DNA from: Panorpa germanica
Taxonomy: Eukaryota; Arthropoda; Insecta; Mecoptera; Panorpidae
Direction of reading: 5' to 3'
Assembly: GCA_963678705.1 (NCBI GenBank)
Contig: OY783212.1
Coordinates: forward strand, 62,001-126,000
Length of the DNA: 64,000 bases
Shown here piece after piece: positions 21,897-35,900 of this stretch (position 1 is the first letter of the stretch; every line of letters begins with the position of its first letter). The translations under genes were made by a program, and so were the position numbers. The notes below the pieces were generated by a model. It worked only from the letters and a program-made list of their open reading frames with translations, did not search any database and had not been told where the DNA came from.

Positions 21897-22503
21897 AATG
21901 AGCTTGTGTCTGTACTATATATTGATAAGTGGGTTACTAGAACCTCAAATGTTCAATTATTTTTTAATAACTCCTTATATGTTAAGAGATATTAACAATT
22001 AAAAAAGTCATTTTGTCTCTTTAATTATTAAAGGGATTCAACGTTGTACACATTCCAAATGCATGTGACATCACAATCCTTGTGTAAGGTTACCAACCTT
22101 ACAGCTCATAAATGTCTGCTATATGTATTTATATATCAAATATTATTTACAGCTATTTGAAGGAATAATAAAATTTCAATATTATGTCTGCCTTAGCAGG
22201 GTTAAATAAAATAAAAACTTATTATTCTTTGATTTGACTTCATTATTTGACTACCAACAGCTACAGAACATTACCACAACACTGACCTACTCAACAAATA
22301 ACTGACGTTAAAATGCATTTCACGTCATAAAAATATGGCCGACCATTTCTAGCGCTAAAACTACAATTCAAACTTTTAATTGCTATATCTCCGTCAATAT
22401 TTAGATATTTAATAAAATAGACACGCCAATACACATTTATTAACATCAATTTCAATCAACAATTGAAAAATCGACCACTAAAAAATGAGGACACAAGCCC
22501 ATT
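21897..22503 (-). mobile_element. MITE family 1 copy downstream of the carrier gene
   Basis: 607 bp. The left end is altered (AATGAGCTTGTGTCTG) and about 25 bp behind it is lost; the right end is intact. An (AT)n run at 21829-21850 lies between it and the carrier stop codon. Confidence 0.92.
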
Positions 22504-22931
22504 ATTAATTAAATTTTTAAAACGATAGATTAAAGGTTGAATTAAAAATCTTAAGAATTACAGTATTACAAAGTGTCCCAAAAATACTAAAGTAAGACCT
22601 TTTTAGATTAAAGAACTGTTTTATGGTATTGCGCCCATGATTTGTGTTTGGCGGATATATATAAACATAAATAAATAAATATATACGTTATATATATACA
22701 GGGGATGGATAAAATAATATATATAAAATATATGTATATATACAAATCTAAAAGGAAACTGTATTTTTGTTTTTATGCATAAAACCTTGATAAATAATAT
22801 AAAAACTCAGGTATTAAAGGAAATAAACTTTGAAATATTCCTTTTCTCTTTAAAGTATGATCTGGAGCTTAACAGTATTTATATTTTTATTATTTATACT
22901 ACTTATATTAACTACAAATGTTTTACATATA
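22504..22931. other. AT-rich intergenic stretch, nothing recognised
   Basis: No supportable gene. It contains several TATATA runs. Confidence 0.5.
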
Positions 22932-23139
22932 GTTCAAATTACGAGAGTTCGGCGGTGACTAATACTTAAAACAAGTTGTGGGGTGTAAACTACCGATATA
23001 ACTAAAAAGCACTGACTCACTTATTTTTCTATAATGTATATAGAAACGAATAAGATAAAATTCATTATCGTATTATAGATTTATACCGCTCTTATAACCT
23101 CTTTTAAGTATAAGTCTCTGTAACTATCGTAATTTGGTC
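22932..23139. mobile_element. TA-flanked 208-bp MITE (family 3), copy 2
   Basis: The same length as the copy at 15195-15402, flanked by TA at 22930-22931 and 23140-23141. The middle (from AAAACAAGTTGTGGGGT to GATTTATACCG) is almost unchanged between the two copies. The inverted ends are more complete on the left. Confidence 0.85.
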
Positions 23140-23981
23140 TATATATATATATAATGTATTCATGTCATATAAAGTAAAAGCTAAATTTTAATCTTTATTA
23201 CAATTATGTTTAATTAATATTAATATAGACATTGTTTCCTTTGCAAGTGTCTGTATGTTTGTTTAAATATATGTCAGTATACTAAATATATATGTTCCTG
23301 AAATTTTAATATGGACCTTAAACTTTTAAACCAACGCAATGCTATCTGAAAAATAATTCTATCCAGCTTCTGCTTTTTATATATCGTTTATCGTTAAAAG
23401 AATATAGCATATTATGAAAAAAACATATTCATAATAAAATGATTTAAAAATAGGAAAGTTGTACCTGTGTAAACGCACATACGCATAGGTAAACGCAACC
23501 ACTCCAAGGTGCCAGAAGATCCGCATTTCTACCAAGCTTCAATAAGAAAGTAAATATAAAAAACTCAGACATAATAACATTCTTCGTTTCAAAAAAGGGA
23601 GATCTTTTTGTGTTGCGCGCCACTTTGCACGTAAGTGTTGCTCACAAACTCACCATTATCACTTAAAACATAAAATTAAAAATAGTTTATTCATCCATTA
23701 ATCCTTACGGAAGTGTTAATATGTAGAAAAATTGAAAAAGATGCTTAAACGTAAACAAAAACTAAATGGAATGCTAATTTTTATTACAATGTCGATAATT
23801 TAGATACACAATCATGAATTTCGAATGTTACAAAGGTTTTGTGAATTTTTTAAATATGTTTAACATGTGATTATTAAAAGAAAAATAGACACAACAAATC
23901 ACTAAAATATTATAACAACTTAAGTATATTTAGAAAATATTTCAATTATGTTGTTTCCATTAAAGATTTATTTATTTACGT
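23140..23981. other. 3' flank of the RanBP2 gene
   Basis: Probably holds the RanBP2 3' untranslated region on the minus strand. I see no second gene; short open frames are absent or trivial. Confidence 0.4.
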
Positions 23982-26900
23982 TTAGTCTTCTTCTGGTGTT
24001 ATATCCGGTACAGTATCCATAATATCCGCTTCCGTTGCATACTCCAAACCCTCTTTATAGGTATGATAGAATTCTATAGCAGCGTCAACTGACCCAAAGC
24101 GTGCTCGTAGGGTTCTATGAACGGGTCTCGCTACTGCATAGTCAATGGCGCTCCAAATGCAATCCTTATCAGTTTGCTGAATAACCAATAAAATATGTAT
24201 AGATACAATAGCATGAGGTGTCTTTCAAAATAAACAAGGCTAGATAAAAATAGTCCTCTATCATCGACATCGTATCAAGAACACAATCGGATGTGAAATA
24301 GGTTTCTGGACATTGGAGGAGGATGCGGAGAAAATGAATCGTACCATCAAGCAAGACGAACTAAGTAAATGCACTGCACACGGAGTAAGTAGTCGGAGGA
24401 GTTTCTTGAAGATTGGTACCCATACAAGTCTATAGCTTTAAATACCTGGGCTCCAAAATTAACATAAATAATATCTTATTATTATAATGTTTGTAATTTT
24501 GAAATGGTATGTCTGGTTCACTTTTTATATGGAAAACCCATAAGAACAAATTACACAAGAACTTTTTATATCGCTAAGTTTTTCAAATTTTGATATTTCG
24601 TAGAGGAGAAATTTATAACACTTTCTATGTCTCGGAAATTTCCTAGAAAATGTTATTCTGAAAAATTTAAAATTCTTAAAAATGCTTTTGGTATTATCTC
24701 ATAAACGAATTGAAATTATAATTGTGCATTTTTGCCAATCGAATCGATAGTGGGTCGAATTATTGGGGGCAATGTCAGAAAAAAGCTAGAACATTGAACT
24801 TTAGTAGAATATCATTTAAGGAAAAAAATAGAAAGGACTAAAATTCCAGGTGCAAAAACCAGAAATATTGAATAAAAAGCTGAAATTGAGAATGTAGGTT
24901 TACTTTGATGTGTCAATAACGAAAATGAAGAACTAAAAAAACTAATTTAATAGAAAAGAATAACATTTTCTTAAAAGGAGAAGTGCGGCAGTGAGAATAT
25001 ATAGATACAAAGACGAAATTTATTAATTTTTATATATAGCGCATAATAATTATAGCGCTATAATTAAAGGTAATCAGATCGTGGGAGCAAAACGTAAAAT
25101 ATTAGATAACAGCAAAATCTCAAATTTACATATAGTAGTAGAAGTAAATGGAAAGGCTGATAATAAGAACTTGGGCAGATTTTGCTGAATCACTTTTAAC
25201 AGCGTACTTATTCATCAAAAATGTGAAGGAACAAAAAAGCTTGTTACCTTAAACAGTAAAACCTGGAAAATTTTTGCTTATAAAAGATAGACCTGGAAGA
25301 AACATCTTAAAAAGGTTAGAACCGACCAGGTACTGACGAGCCAATAATAATGATGAATAACTCATATGACTTATATTTAATCAATGAGTAATTAAGAAAA
25401 GTTTAACATCCATCTAGTGAACAACTACCTTAAGAGTGTACCTCTGTACAACTGCACAGAAAATACATAAAGTTTAAATATTATGATTTATAGTGAACAA
25501 CCATAAAACAATCGATTTATTATTCTCCAGACTTCTATTCCATTTTGTGCGTCAAAAATAATTCATACGTTAAAGTCAAGTTATACTCGTATATATATAA
25601 TTTCACCTAAATCTCTCATCAACTTTCGGATACATGAATTTCTTTTTAAAATTAATGGACATGTGGGTAGCGTTAAAATTACAGGATGCAAGTCACCTTT
25701 TCACTAAAAAGACAACGGACAGAAAAACCGAATCTAGATTATGTAATTTCTAGAAAATTTAAGATTTACACCACCAAAACTTTGGCCCGTCCTTAATATA
25801 TGCATAAATGAAATATAAAAATTCAAAAGGTCAGACAATAAAAAATTGTGGTCCTGATATAAATTAAGAAATGGTTTATAACTCTATATACTTCTAAAAT
25901 ATGATTTCTACTAACTTACCGTCATTTTCGTGTTAACTGCTACCACAGTATTTGAAACACAATCATCATTATCTCCATCTCGCAACATACAAATTCTGGA
26001 GCCGAACATGTCTGCATCATATACAACCTGGAGATCGCCCATCGCTAATGTTGCGAAAGTACCATCAGGCTCTAGTATGGATAATGTCGCTCGCTTTTCA
26101 AACATAATACTTCGTTCATCTTCATCCTAAACGAAAAAAAATATTTACTAAATATAATCAAAAAATATCCAAACAGAAAGATAGGCAAGTTTATTGGGAA
26201 TATTAGATCGTAACCACTGGCGTAGCTAGGTATGGGTCAGTCGGTGCTGGGCACCGGGGCCCTCGGACCCTGACCAGCAAACCTCGTATTGAACTAGCTA
26301 AAAATTCTCCCACCTTTGGAATGTAAATAAAATAGGTCGCAACACGACTTTAAGGTAGTACTGTCGGTCAGAGAGTTACCGTTTAATATTTTCTAAAATT
26401 TGGCATAGTAGTAGATTATAATCAGATAATGATCTCGTAAAATTTTAGAAAAACTACAGGGAACCACTAAAAAGATATTGAACTTTGAATTTTTTAATTT
26501 AACATTGAGGCTTATGAGAAATCACAGTTTCTATTTCATTTTATAAAAAGAACAGTTTAGATTTAGATTTATCGAAGGTAGGCCAGCTAAGCATTGTTGA
26601 GAGGTATGCAGTAATAACCGGTGCCCGTATTCCTGAGTCTTGCAAACAATGATCGTGATCGAACAGATCTGATTTACATGAGTGAAACATTTTATGAATT
26701 ACTTTTAAACCTCCCAAAACAGTGGCAGAAATTTTTAATTTCGGTTACAAATATGGTGATAAATAGTATACATGCCAGCGAAGAAAGTAAGATATTCCAG
26801 TCCGCGTGTTTGCCAATTTTAACGGAGTCAGTTTTACACGCTGGTTGAAATGTCCTACTTTCTTCCCTCGGTGTGTAATATACTATTAATGTTTTATGTA

Positions 26901-29900
26901 CAATAAAGTGTTGTACATACATACGTGCATAAACCTTTTGATTTACTTTGTTTTATTGCTTAATACCGATATTATTAGTCCAAGTATACGTTCCTAAACT
27001 CTTCACCTGTAAAACCTAGGCGATCACTAAAGATCACACAAGACACTCAGGCACACAGTAAGTAGTTTTGCTGTGGCATTCAGTGCACGATAAAGAGCTG
27101 ATGATAAGCTAGTAGTTCTGTATTTTTATATATATATATATTGACTTAATAAAACCTAAACAGCTTAGTTAGGGCCCCAGTTTCGACACCATCGACAAAA
27201 TATAACGAATTGGTTACCAGAAAGCAATTCGCATAACGCAGAAGGAGTTAACATTTAATTATCTTTAAAACAAATAATCTCAAATAGTTTTTGTTTTATT
27301 GCAATTTAAAATATTGACGCTAACATTGTAGTACCCTATTATTTATAATTTTACCTCATAATCGTAGTTGTACTCTTCACGATAGGTATCCTCCGTAGTG
27401 GAAGTAGAATCTGCACGATTATTTTCATTTACGTTTGGCATATGAAGTCTATTTGAAAGTGTTTGTAATTGAACTGCTTCATTTACAGCAGCTTTAAAAG
27501 CATTTGCTAATTCAGAATTTTTAAATCTAATAGCAAGTTCTTCACAAGAAGCAGTATCTTCAGCGTGGTTTATACCCGCCCAACACCATGCTCGGTCGCT
27601 AAGATTCAAAGGTTTCAATTCTAAATCCTCAGTTATCCGCTGGTTAAGCACAAGTTTATGTACCTAAAAGATTGCAAATGTATTACTTATAAATTAAAAA
27701 ATCTGTTGCATTGAAGAGTCATTTTGTCGTTATGCATAATAACAAAAAATTGTCTTAAGTGATTTTTTTATGATTAGATTTATTAATTATACTTCTAAGA
27801 ATATTTTAAGCCATATTCCGAATATTACTCGAGTTTGAAATTAAAATTAAAAATTATATTCAAATTATAATTAAAAAATTATTTCACCGTACTTTTTAAA
27901 CGTTTTTATTTTTTACCTCTCGTTTTTTGGTCATAACTCGGAACAGAATCAAAAAGTTCACGCGTTTTTTTCTACGAGTTGTAAAACTAATGTATATTAA
28001 CATATTTATAAGTTAGAAAATTAATAATTTGTGAAGTGACCGCGGCAGTATATATTCTTATACAATCTTCTTAATAAAATTATCTATGGATGGATATAAT
28101 TGAATGTTCTCTATCTTAAAATTTTAACAAAAAACCGATTGATGTATTATTAAATTATTTTTAAATACTAACCTGTTCTCTTCGCAATAACAATCTGTAA
28201 CTTCTATTTTCTGGATGATGCAAAATTTTTATTTCGCCAACTCCTCGTTCCTTCCATTCTTTAGTATTTGTATCATATCTGTATAATTTAGCTCGTTCTC
28301 CAAATAATTTATTCTCATTTTCTTCACCAGTAGATACTTCTATAATATCTGGCAAATCAATAATTGGTTCATAGTGTGGATCATATTCTTCAACTGTATT
28401 ATTTTCCATATCTTCTGCGTTAAGAGAGTCTTCGGCGTCTTCTTTCGGCTTAGACGTAGATTTCTTAATGTTGCTGAATAATGGTGCACCAGCACCACTC
28501 CATGAAAATGTCGCGTTATCTGTATACAAACATGTTTTTATACATTAATAAATTTGCTTATGGTAAAAACTCGGTATCGGACAGAGGTAATTTAATAGTT
28601 AACAAGTCGCATCTAGTATTTTAAAATAAATATAAAATTAAATATTTTGTACGAGTCGAACAACTTATAATTAAGCAAGCAAAAGCTTTTGTCGAAGTTT
28701 GTACCAGCAAAATTGTTATACATACAAAACCGTATGTACTTATATACGAATACACCCGCAATCTAAATAAAAGTAAATGTGAACGTGTAACGTAAAGATA
28801 AATACGTTTATTAATGGGCTTGTGTCCTATGTCTTAATTTCTATAAAAGTGTACTATATATTGATAAAGTGGATTACTAGAACCTCAAATGTTCCAATTA
28901 TTTTTTAATAGCTCCTTTTATGTTAGGAGATATTAACAATTAAAAAAGTCATTTTGTCTCTTTAATTATTAAAGGGATTCAACGTTGTATACATTCCAAA
29001 TGCATGTGACATCACAATCCTTGTGTAATGTTACCAACCTTACAGCTCATAAATCTCTGCTATATGTATTTATATATCAAAATATCAAATATTATTTACA
29101 GCTATTTCAAGGAACAATCAAATTCCAATATTATGTCTGCCTTAGAAGGGTTACATAAAATCAAAACTTGTTATTCTTTGATTTGACTTGATTATTTGAC
29201 TACCAACAGCTACAGAACTTTACCACAGCACTGACCTACTCAACAAATAACTGATGTTAAAATGCATTTCACGTCATACAAATATGACCGACCATTTCTA
29301 GCGCTAAAACTACAATTAAAACTTATAATTGCTATATCTCCGTCAATATTTAGATATTTAATAAAATAGACATGCCAATACACATTTATTAACATCAATT
29401 TCAATCAACAATTGAAAAATCGACCACTAAAAAAGGAGGACACAAGGCCATTAATAAATTTTCTTATTTAAATATAGAGACCGTCAAATCATTAGGTTGA
29501 TTAAAGAACAAACCAATTTAATTTTTATTAAAAATGTAATAATTTGCGTGCAATTTCACACAAAGTATATTTATTTATCACCGACGACCTCTTACTATTG
29601 TATTTCTGTACAACACCACTGCCTAATAAGTGAGCTTTCAGGAAAATTAAATAACGATATCCTTTATAATTTAAAAATTATTATCTCGAAGTATTATCAT
29701 ATTATTATTAAACTATGGAACTATGTTAATATATACTTGCCTGAAGTTTGTGTAAATGGCTTCGTAACTGTACTAGCAGCTAAATTAGCAAAACTTAAGT
29801 TCGAATCAGTCGGAAGGAAGGAAACATCTTCATCATCTTTATCTTGAGTACTTGGTAACTTAGATGATATATCTGAATATGTTGTTGTCGAACCAAATTT

Positions 29901-32900
29901 ATTAGCATTTGAATATGTTGTGGATCCGAATATTGTATTACTTGATGATGGAATAAAGCCCGTATTGGGAGTTGGTTGAAACAAATTTCCTGTTGTTGGC
30001 GCCTGAGTAGAAATTTTATTATCTGTTACAAATGGACTATTGTCTCCCATACCAAACACTGATTTCGAACCGGAAAAATGTGTAAAAATCGATTTGTTTC
30101 TTGTATCGAGTGTTGTAGGTTTTTCTCCGTTTCCTGTAGTATCTTTATCACTTTGCTGTAATGAGGGTTTAACGCCAAATATATTGCTTTTCACATTTTC
30201 AGAATTGCTAAGATAGTTTTCACTGAATTTAAACTTATTCGTTTGAGTGACTTGATCTGAAAGATTCTGAGAGTTAAAACCTTTTCCAAACAACAATTGT
30301 TTATCTTCTACAACTGGAGCAGCATTTATTTTTCCGAAACTCAAAGCAGATTGTTTTATAGGATTTGATTTTTCTGTTCGAAATACATAATCGTCACTGT
30401 TACAACCACGGCATCCTTTGCAGGGTTCCATTATTTTATAATTATAAAAAGTAGGAGGAAGTAAATATTTATCAGCTAATTTTTTGTCTTCATCTGATAC
30501 TTTTGCTTCATATATTATTTGTACCTCCAATTCTTCATTTGATTTTTCTGATGCCGATTTAATGGGATTGCTGTTCAGATCTTGTTCTGAAATAAAAACT
30601 ATATTAATATAACTCCCTAGATACAGTTAAACTTCAGTCCAGAAAAATAGAGGATTTGCGGAAAGGAGATAAGGACAAGAGGTGGTTGACGAAGATAGAG
30701 ACAATAATAAAATAGTAAAGGAAGAGAGTCAAGAAGAAATAGTAAAGTAAGAGAGTCAAGAGGAAATAGTAAAGATAGAGCGTTTATGCCTGTAATAGAC
30801 ATAAGTGGAGAAATGAAAAGATAATAGAGGGTCTGTCGAGAGGAGACAAGGAAGGCAAGAGGTGATAGATGAAGATACAGGCAATAAGGAAGGAGAAGCA
30901 GGAAACGGTGTGAATAAAGGAGGAGTAGGGGACATGAAGAGAGAGGATCAAGAAAAGAAGAAACAGAAAGTACTATTCGAAGTAGTAATAGTCTAGAATA
31001 GTTTAAGTTTAGTTTTTAACTTTGAATTTATATGAAATGCATTAAGAAATATAATAATGTAGATTGTAAAGCCGAAAGGCACACAATTAATATAATAAAA
31101 TATAAAATATAATATAACTCCCTAGATATTGAAGTCACACTTTACATTTATATATCTTAAAAGTTAGTGTACTATATTGTATGTTATATTGTTTAAATAA
31201 TTATTTACTTGTTTCATTGTTAGTAATTATATAATTTTATTGTTACTATTCGATAAACCAAGACTTTAAATCGACTTTGCAAGTTGTACGGCTGCTTATT
31301 TGACAAAATGTTTTATTTGGTTCAAAAACTATCAGTTCTAAAAAAAAGTTCGAATTTTATAGTGTAAAAATTTACACAAAAAATGTCTTATAACTTTTCG
31401 TCCTATTCATTATAGTTTAGTTGCTAGAGCTTTACAAAGTTTCTTAAATTCCATATTCCATATTTTTTTAAATATATTTACAAATCTGCATCTCTCTTTT
31501 TAATATATATCTTTACTTATCTTTATTCTTTGTATTAAAAGAATTGTAAATGTATTATAATGTTTTTCATTACTTCTCCTACGAAATAGTCCTTTATGAC
31601 TAATAATATTTACGTCCACAAATATATTTATCTCTTAACGATTTAGAAGTATTCATATTGAGAGAATTCAGCATAAAAAAAATTTAAATATATTTACCAT
31701 TAATTTCTTTAAGTTTTTCTTGAGCATCATCAATTGCTACTTTAAAATCGTGAGCGATATCTTTATTTTTAAATCTTATGCAGAATTGCGAGGCAGTAAC
31801 TTCACCATCGCTGAAATCCTGAGCAGAAAATAGCCAAGTTTTTTCATCTTTTTCTAAAAATTCTAGTTCAGGCAAAAGCCATGTATTTAGGCAAATTTTT
31901 AAAACTTGATCCCGTCGCATTAATAATCTAGAAAGAATAAAAATGTTTATATAATATTTAATAAAAATGAGAGTTATTAATATCAAAAATAAATATGAAA
32001 ACATTGAAAATCTAATAATAAACATACCGAATTTTTTTATTTTCATTATTTCTCAATAATTTAATATCTCCAAGTCCACGCTCTTTCCATTCACCATCAG
32101 TAAAGCGATATAATTTAGCTCTGTGACAATACATAACTTCCTCCTTCTCCTCGCCAGTAGTTACCTCAACCTACAAATTATAATAATAATTAATATCAAA
32201 TAAAACACTGAAATATATAACATCTAAAATATTTTTTATCTACTTACTTTATCAGGTAAAGGTATAACAGGTGCAAAATATATACCTTCACCTTCTTCAT
32301 CAGATATACATTCTTCATCGCTATCACTGTCTGTTTTACTTTTATGAGTTTTTACTTTAGGCGATTGTTGCTTCAAATTAAACTCAAACTTTTTTCCACT
32401 TGGCTCTAATCCAAATGAAAATGGCGTCTTCGCCGATTCATCTGTTTTATATTGATCGATATTAAATGAAAATCCACCAGTAGGTTCCTTCGTCGGGACA
32501 GTCTTTTGTGTTAATAACTGAGTAACATTAGGCGCAATATCAAAAACAGATGGCTTAGATTTTGTATCATTTGATATTGCCTTTTGAGTTGTTATTTGAG
32601 GAATTCCAAATTGCCAACTTGCTGCATTTGGATTTTGAGGACCTAAATTAAATCCGGAACCAGCGGTAGGTATTCCAAATGGATATCTAGAAGTGCTTTG
32701 TGGGATTGATTGTTTATCCGTTGCAACTTTGTCATTTTTCGGGGTATTACATGCCACACAATTGTCTTTGTCATCATCATTATTAATATAACAAGCTTTG
32801 CATGGCCAAGTTCCTGCTTTTGGCTTGAATTTATCTCCCCAGCCTCCAACAGTCGAAATGACAGTTTTAGGAGATTCTGAAGACGTAGGTACTTCTTTTG

Positions 32901-35900
32901 GGCTTTTACATGCTATACAAGCAGTATGATCGGACACGTTACTTAGGTAGCATTTTTGACATTCCCATGTTCCAGTTTTTGGTTTAAACTTGTCTCCAAA
33001 ATCAGAAGTTACTATTTCTTTTTTAGTAACATAACTATCAGTAATTTTACTTTGTGCTTCTAAAATAATTTTATAAAATTTATCACATATATCATTAGTT
33101 TTAAATTTAATAGCAAATACTTCATTTTTTATTTCATTTTCAGAAAAGTCTTGAGCAGACCAACTAATTGATTCTAATTTTCCAGGCCTTTTTGTGAATG
33201 TCATAGTTTTTGTTATATAGTGATTACAGCAAACTTTCAAAATAATTTCACGACGCATTAAAAATCGAACTTTTTCTGCATTGTTTTTGTCTACTAATAT
33301 TTTCATAATTCCCAGTCCTCTCTCTTTCCATTGTTTTTCTTGTGCGTCAAAACGCAAAAGCTTTGCACGTTCTTCAAACAATGCACTTTCATTTTCTTCT
33401 CCTGTTGTTCTATCAATTAGTTCAGGTAATTCAATAACTGGAGTAAATTCAGCAGTAGGAACAAAATCATCGACTTCTTCCTGTTGGTATTGTTGATTTG
33501 ATGAGGTAACATCTTCTTTTGATTCAATAGAAGCAGCAGTAGGTTTACTGATATCAATATCATTACTAGATGATACAAATTTTAAATTTGCAAAAGCATT
33601 TGTTTGGGGTATATCAGTTTTAACGAAAGAAAACCCACTAAATGGTGTTGAGGGTACAGATGTAGCAGCATCCGGTTTCGCTTGTATTTTTGATTCAATT
33701 ATTTTGGTTTGATCTGTTCTAAAGCTATTTGGATTTGTGAATGAAAACCCTCCAATGTTTTGTTTTTCTTTGCCTAATTCAGCGAGTAATGATGTGTTTT
33801 TTCCGATACTTTCCATTGGTGTTTGACATGAGGCACAATTCAAGTTAGTCTTATTATTCTGTGTGTAACAGGCTGTACATTGCCAAGATCCGGCCTTTGG
33901 TTTGAATTTATCTCCAAAACCAAAAGGAGAAATTGCTGCTTCATCCTTCTTAATATTTATATTATTTTTAAGTTCTGTTTCGGTTAATCCTATCTGTTTT
34001 TCAACGGGTGATGGCTTAGGAAAAGAAAACATTGACTTAGGGGCTGATGCTGCCTGATTAGGTATTGTCGGCGGTTTCGGTATATCATTTCTAGCGGTGG
34101 GTGGTAACATGGGTGCAACAAATGAATTTTCTGGGAATGTTTGTTTATTTTGTATTCCACTCTTAATTACTTCAACTTTTGCAGGTTCAGACAACGTTGA
34201 TGAAATGGAAAATGGTTTTTCATTCGCTGTAGACATATTTGGCATATTTATATGATAATTATGAATGTTCTTGTGAGTAGTTGCAATGGGAGAACCTTTT
34301 ATATGTTGTGGCGGAATTGTAACACTTAGTGCAGGTTGAGAAGGTGTTATATTATGCACCGGCAACGGATCAGAACTCGTAATGACAACATTTATAGGTG
34401 CTGGTTTAGGAGCTGCGATAGGTTGAATAGAAGATTGTAAATTTGATTGCGTATTAAGTGTATTCACAAATGACATATTTGTAGGTGGACATGAGCTCAT
34501 TGCACCAGTTACCATTTGATATTGTGTTGTCTGATTTACACCTGGTGCCCCTAAAGGTATATCTGGTGGCTTGTAAATTCCAGCTAAACTTGGATCAAAC
34601 GTTCTTGGGATATTTGAACCCATATTATTGTCTGACTTTGGATATAGTGATGCAGACATTGCTTGAAACAAGGCATCTTGATGATTTAATTTACCTAGCA
34701 TTGCTTGACTGTACATTTGCTGTGCTAAAACTTGATTTCTGTAGTCTTGTAGTTGTTGTTGTTCAAATCCGGAAGCTTGTGCTGCTATACCTTGTGCGCC
34801 AAGTTGGGCATACGGGTACATAGAATATAAACTTGGTGGATACATCGGATTTACATATGGAAAAGCTGGTTGTGTTGGAGTACGTGATGGAAAATTCCCA
34901 TACAATTGATTTTGAACATTAAAATCTTCATTTTGTAATTCTTCATCCAGTAAATAGCCAAAATCATTATCATCCAAAGCAGTAGCAGGAGCAGCAGTTT
35001 CGGGTTTTGTTTTAGAGCTCGATTTTCGCAGTTCTCCGACTTCTATTTTCAGGTCATTTATTACATCTTTTAAATTTTTTATTTCTTCAAATATTATCTT
35101 GTTAAAGTCCACTAATGTTGCCATATCTTTCTCTCTAGTTGCTGTCAGAGATCTTATTTGAGCGTCAAGACGTTCAGGACTGGGGCGTGATTCAATTCTC
35201 TTGAATTCGTAATTTATTGGATTATTATTAGTTCTAAAGAATTGAGAATTACCCAATTTATTTTTATGTTTGGGAGTAGAATTCATATTTGCTGCGGCAT
35301 AACTATTATTTGTATAGCTTGAGTTGAGATTATATTGTAGTATTTGCTCTCCTAAACTTCCTGCTGATGACATATTGTCTTCAGACATCTCACATTCATT
35401 TCTGTGTACACAAGTGTCGGGGTCTATTCTTGATAATTGTCCTTCAACTTCCTCCATATAAGTAGCCAAAATTTGATCTAAAGGATGTTTTCCATTACCT
35501 ACGTTTGCTTTTAAACGATCCAAAGTTAAATTGAAACAATCACGTGCTTTAGAAAGAAGTATAATGTGTTTTGATCTCATTTCACTTGTTAAATTTTCTT
35601 TACTTGAATTAACTTGCTCGGCTGCAAGTTTTTTATATATTTCTCCTTGATAAAAACTTGCATATGGTGTTGTCAAAGCATGTAAAGCCTCCAATGCTTT
35701 CTCATTTTCATTTTCATTAATTAATTGAACAGCCAAAAAAATTTTACCGTCTTCTATCATTTGAAAAACTTCTATACTTGATAAATCTTTTGATGTGTAG
35801 TCAAAGAGTCGGTTAGCAGTTGAGGAAATTGATTGATTATTTTTAATTCTTTCTAGTAATGGAATAGCTGTGGTGTAATATAATTGCGTTCTTGCTTCCA

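Noticed and set aside
26621..26848. 75-residue plus-strand frame nested in a RanBP2 intron
   Set aside because: No recognisable family and too short. It may be a relic of a hAT-like element, so it is mentioned there and not called as a gene.
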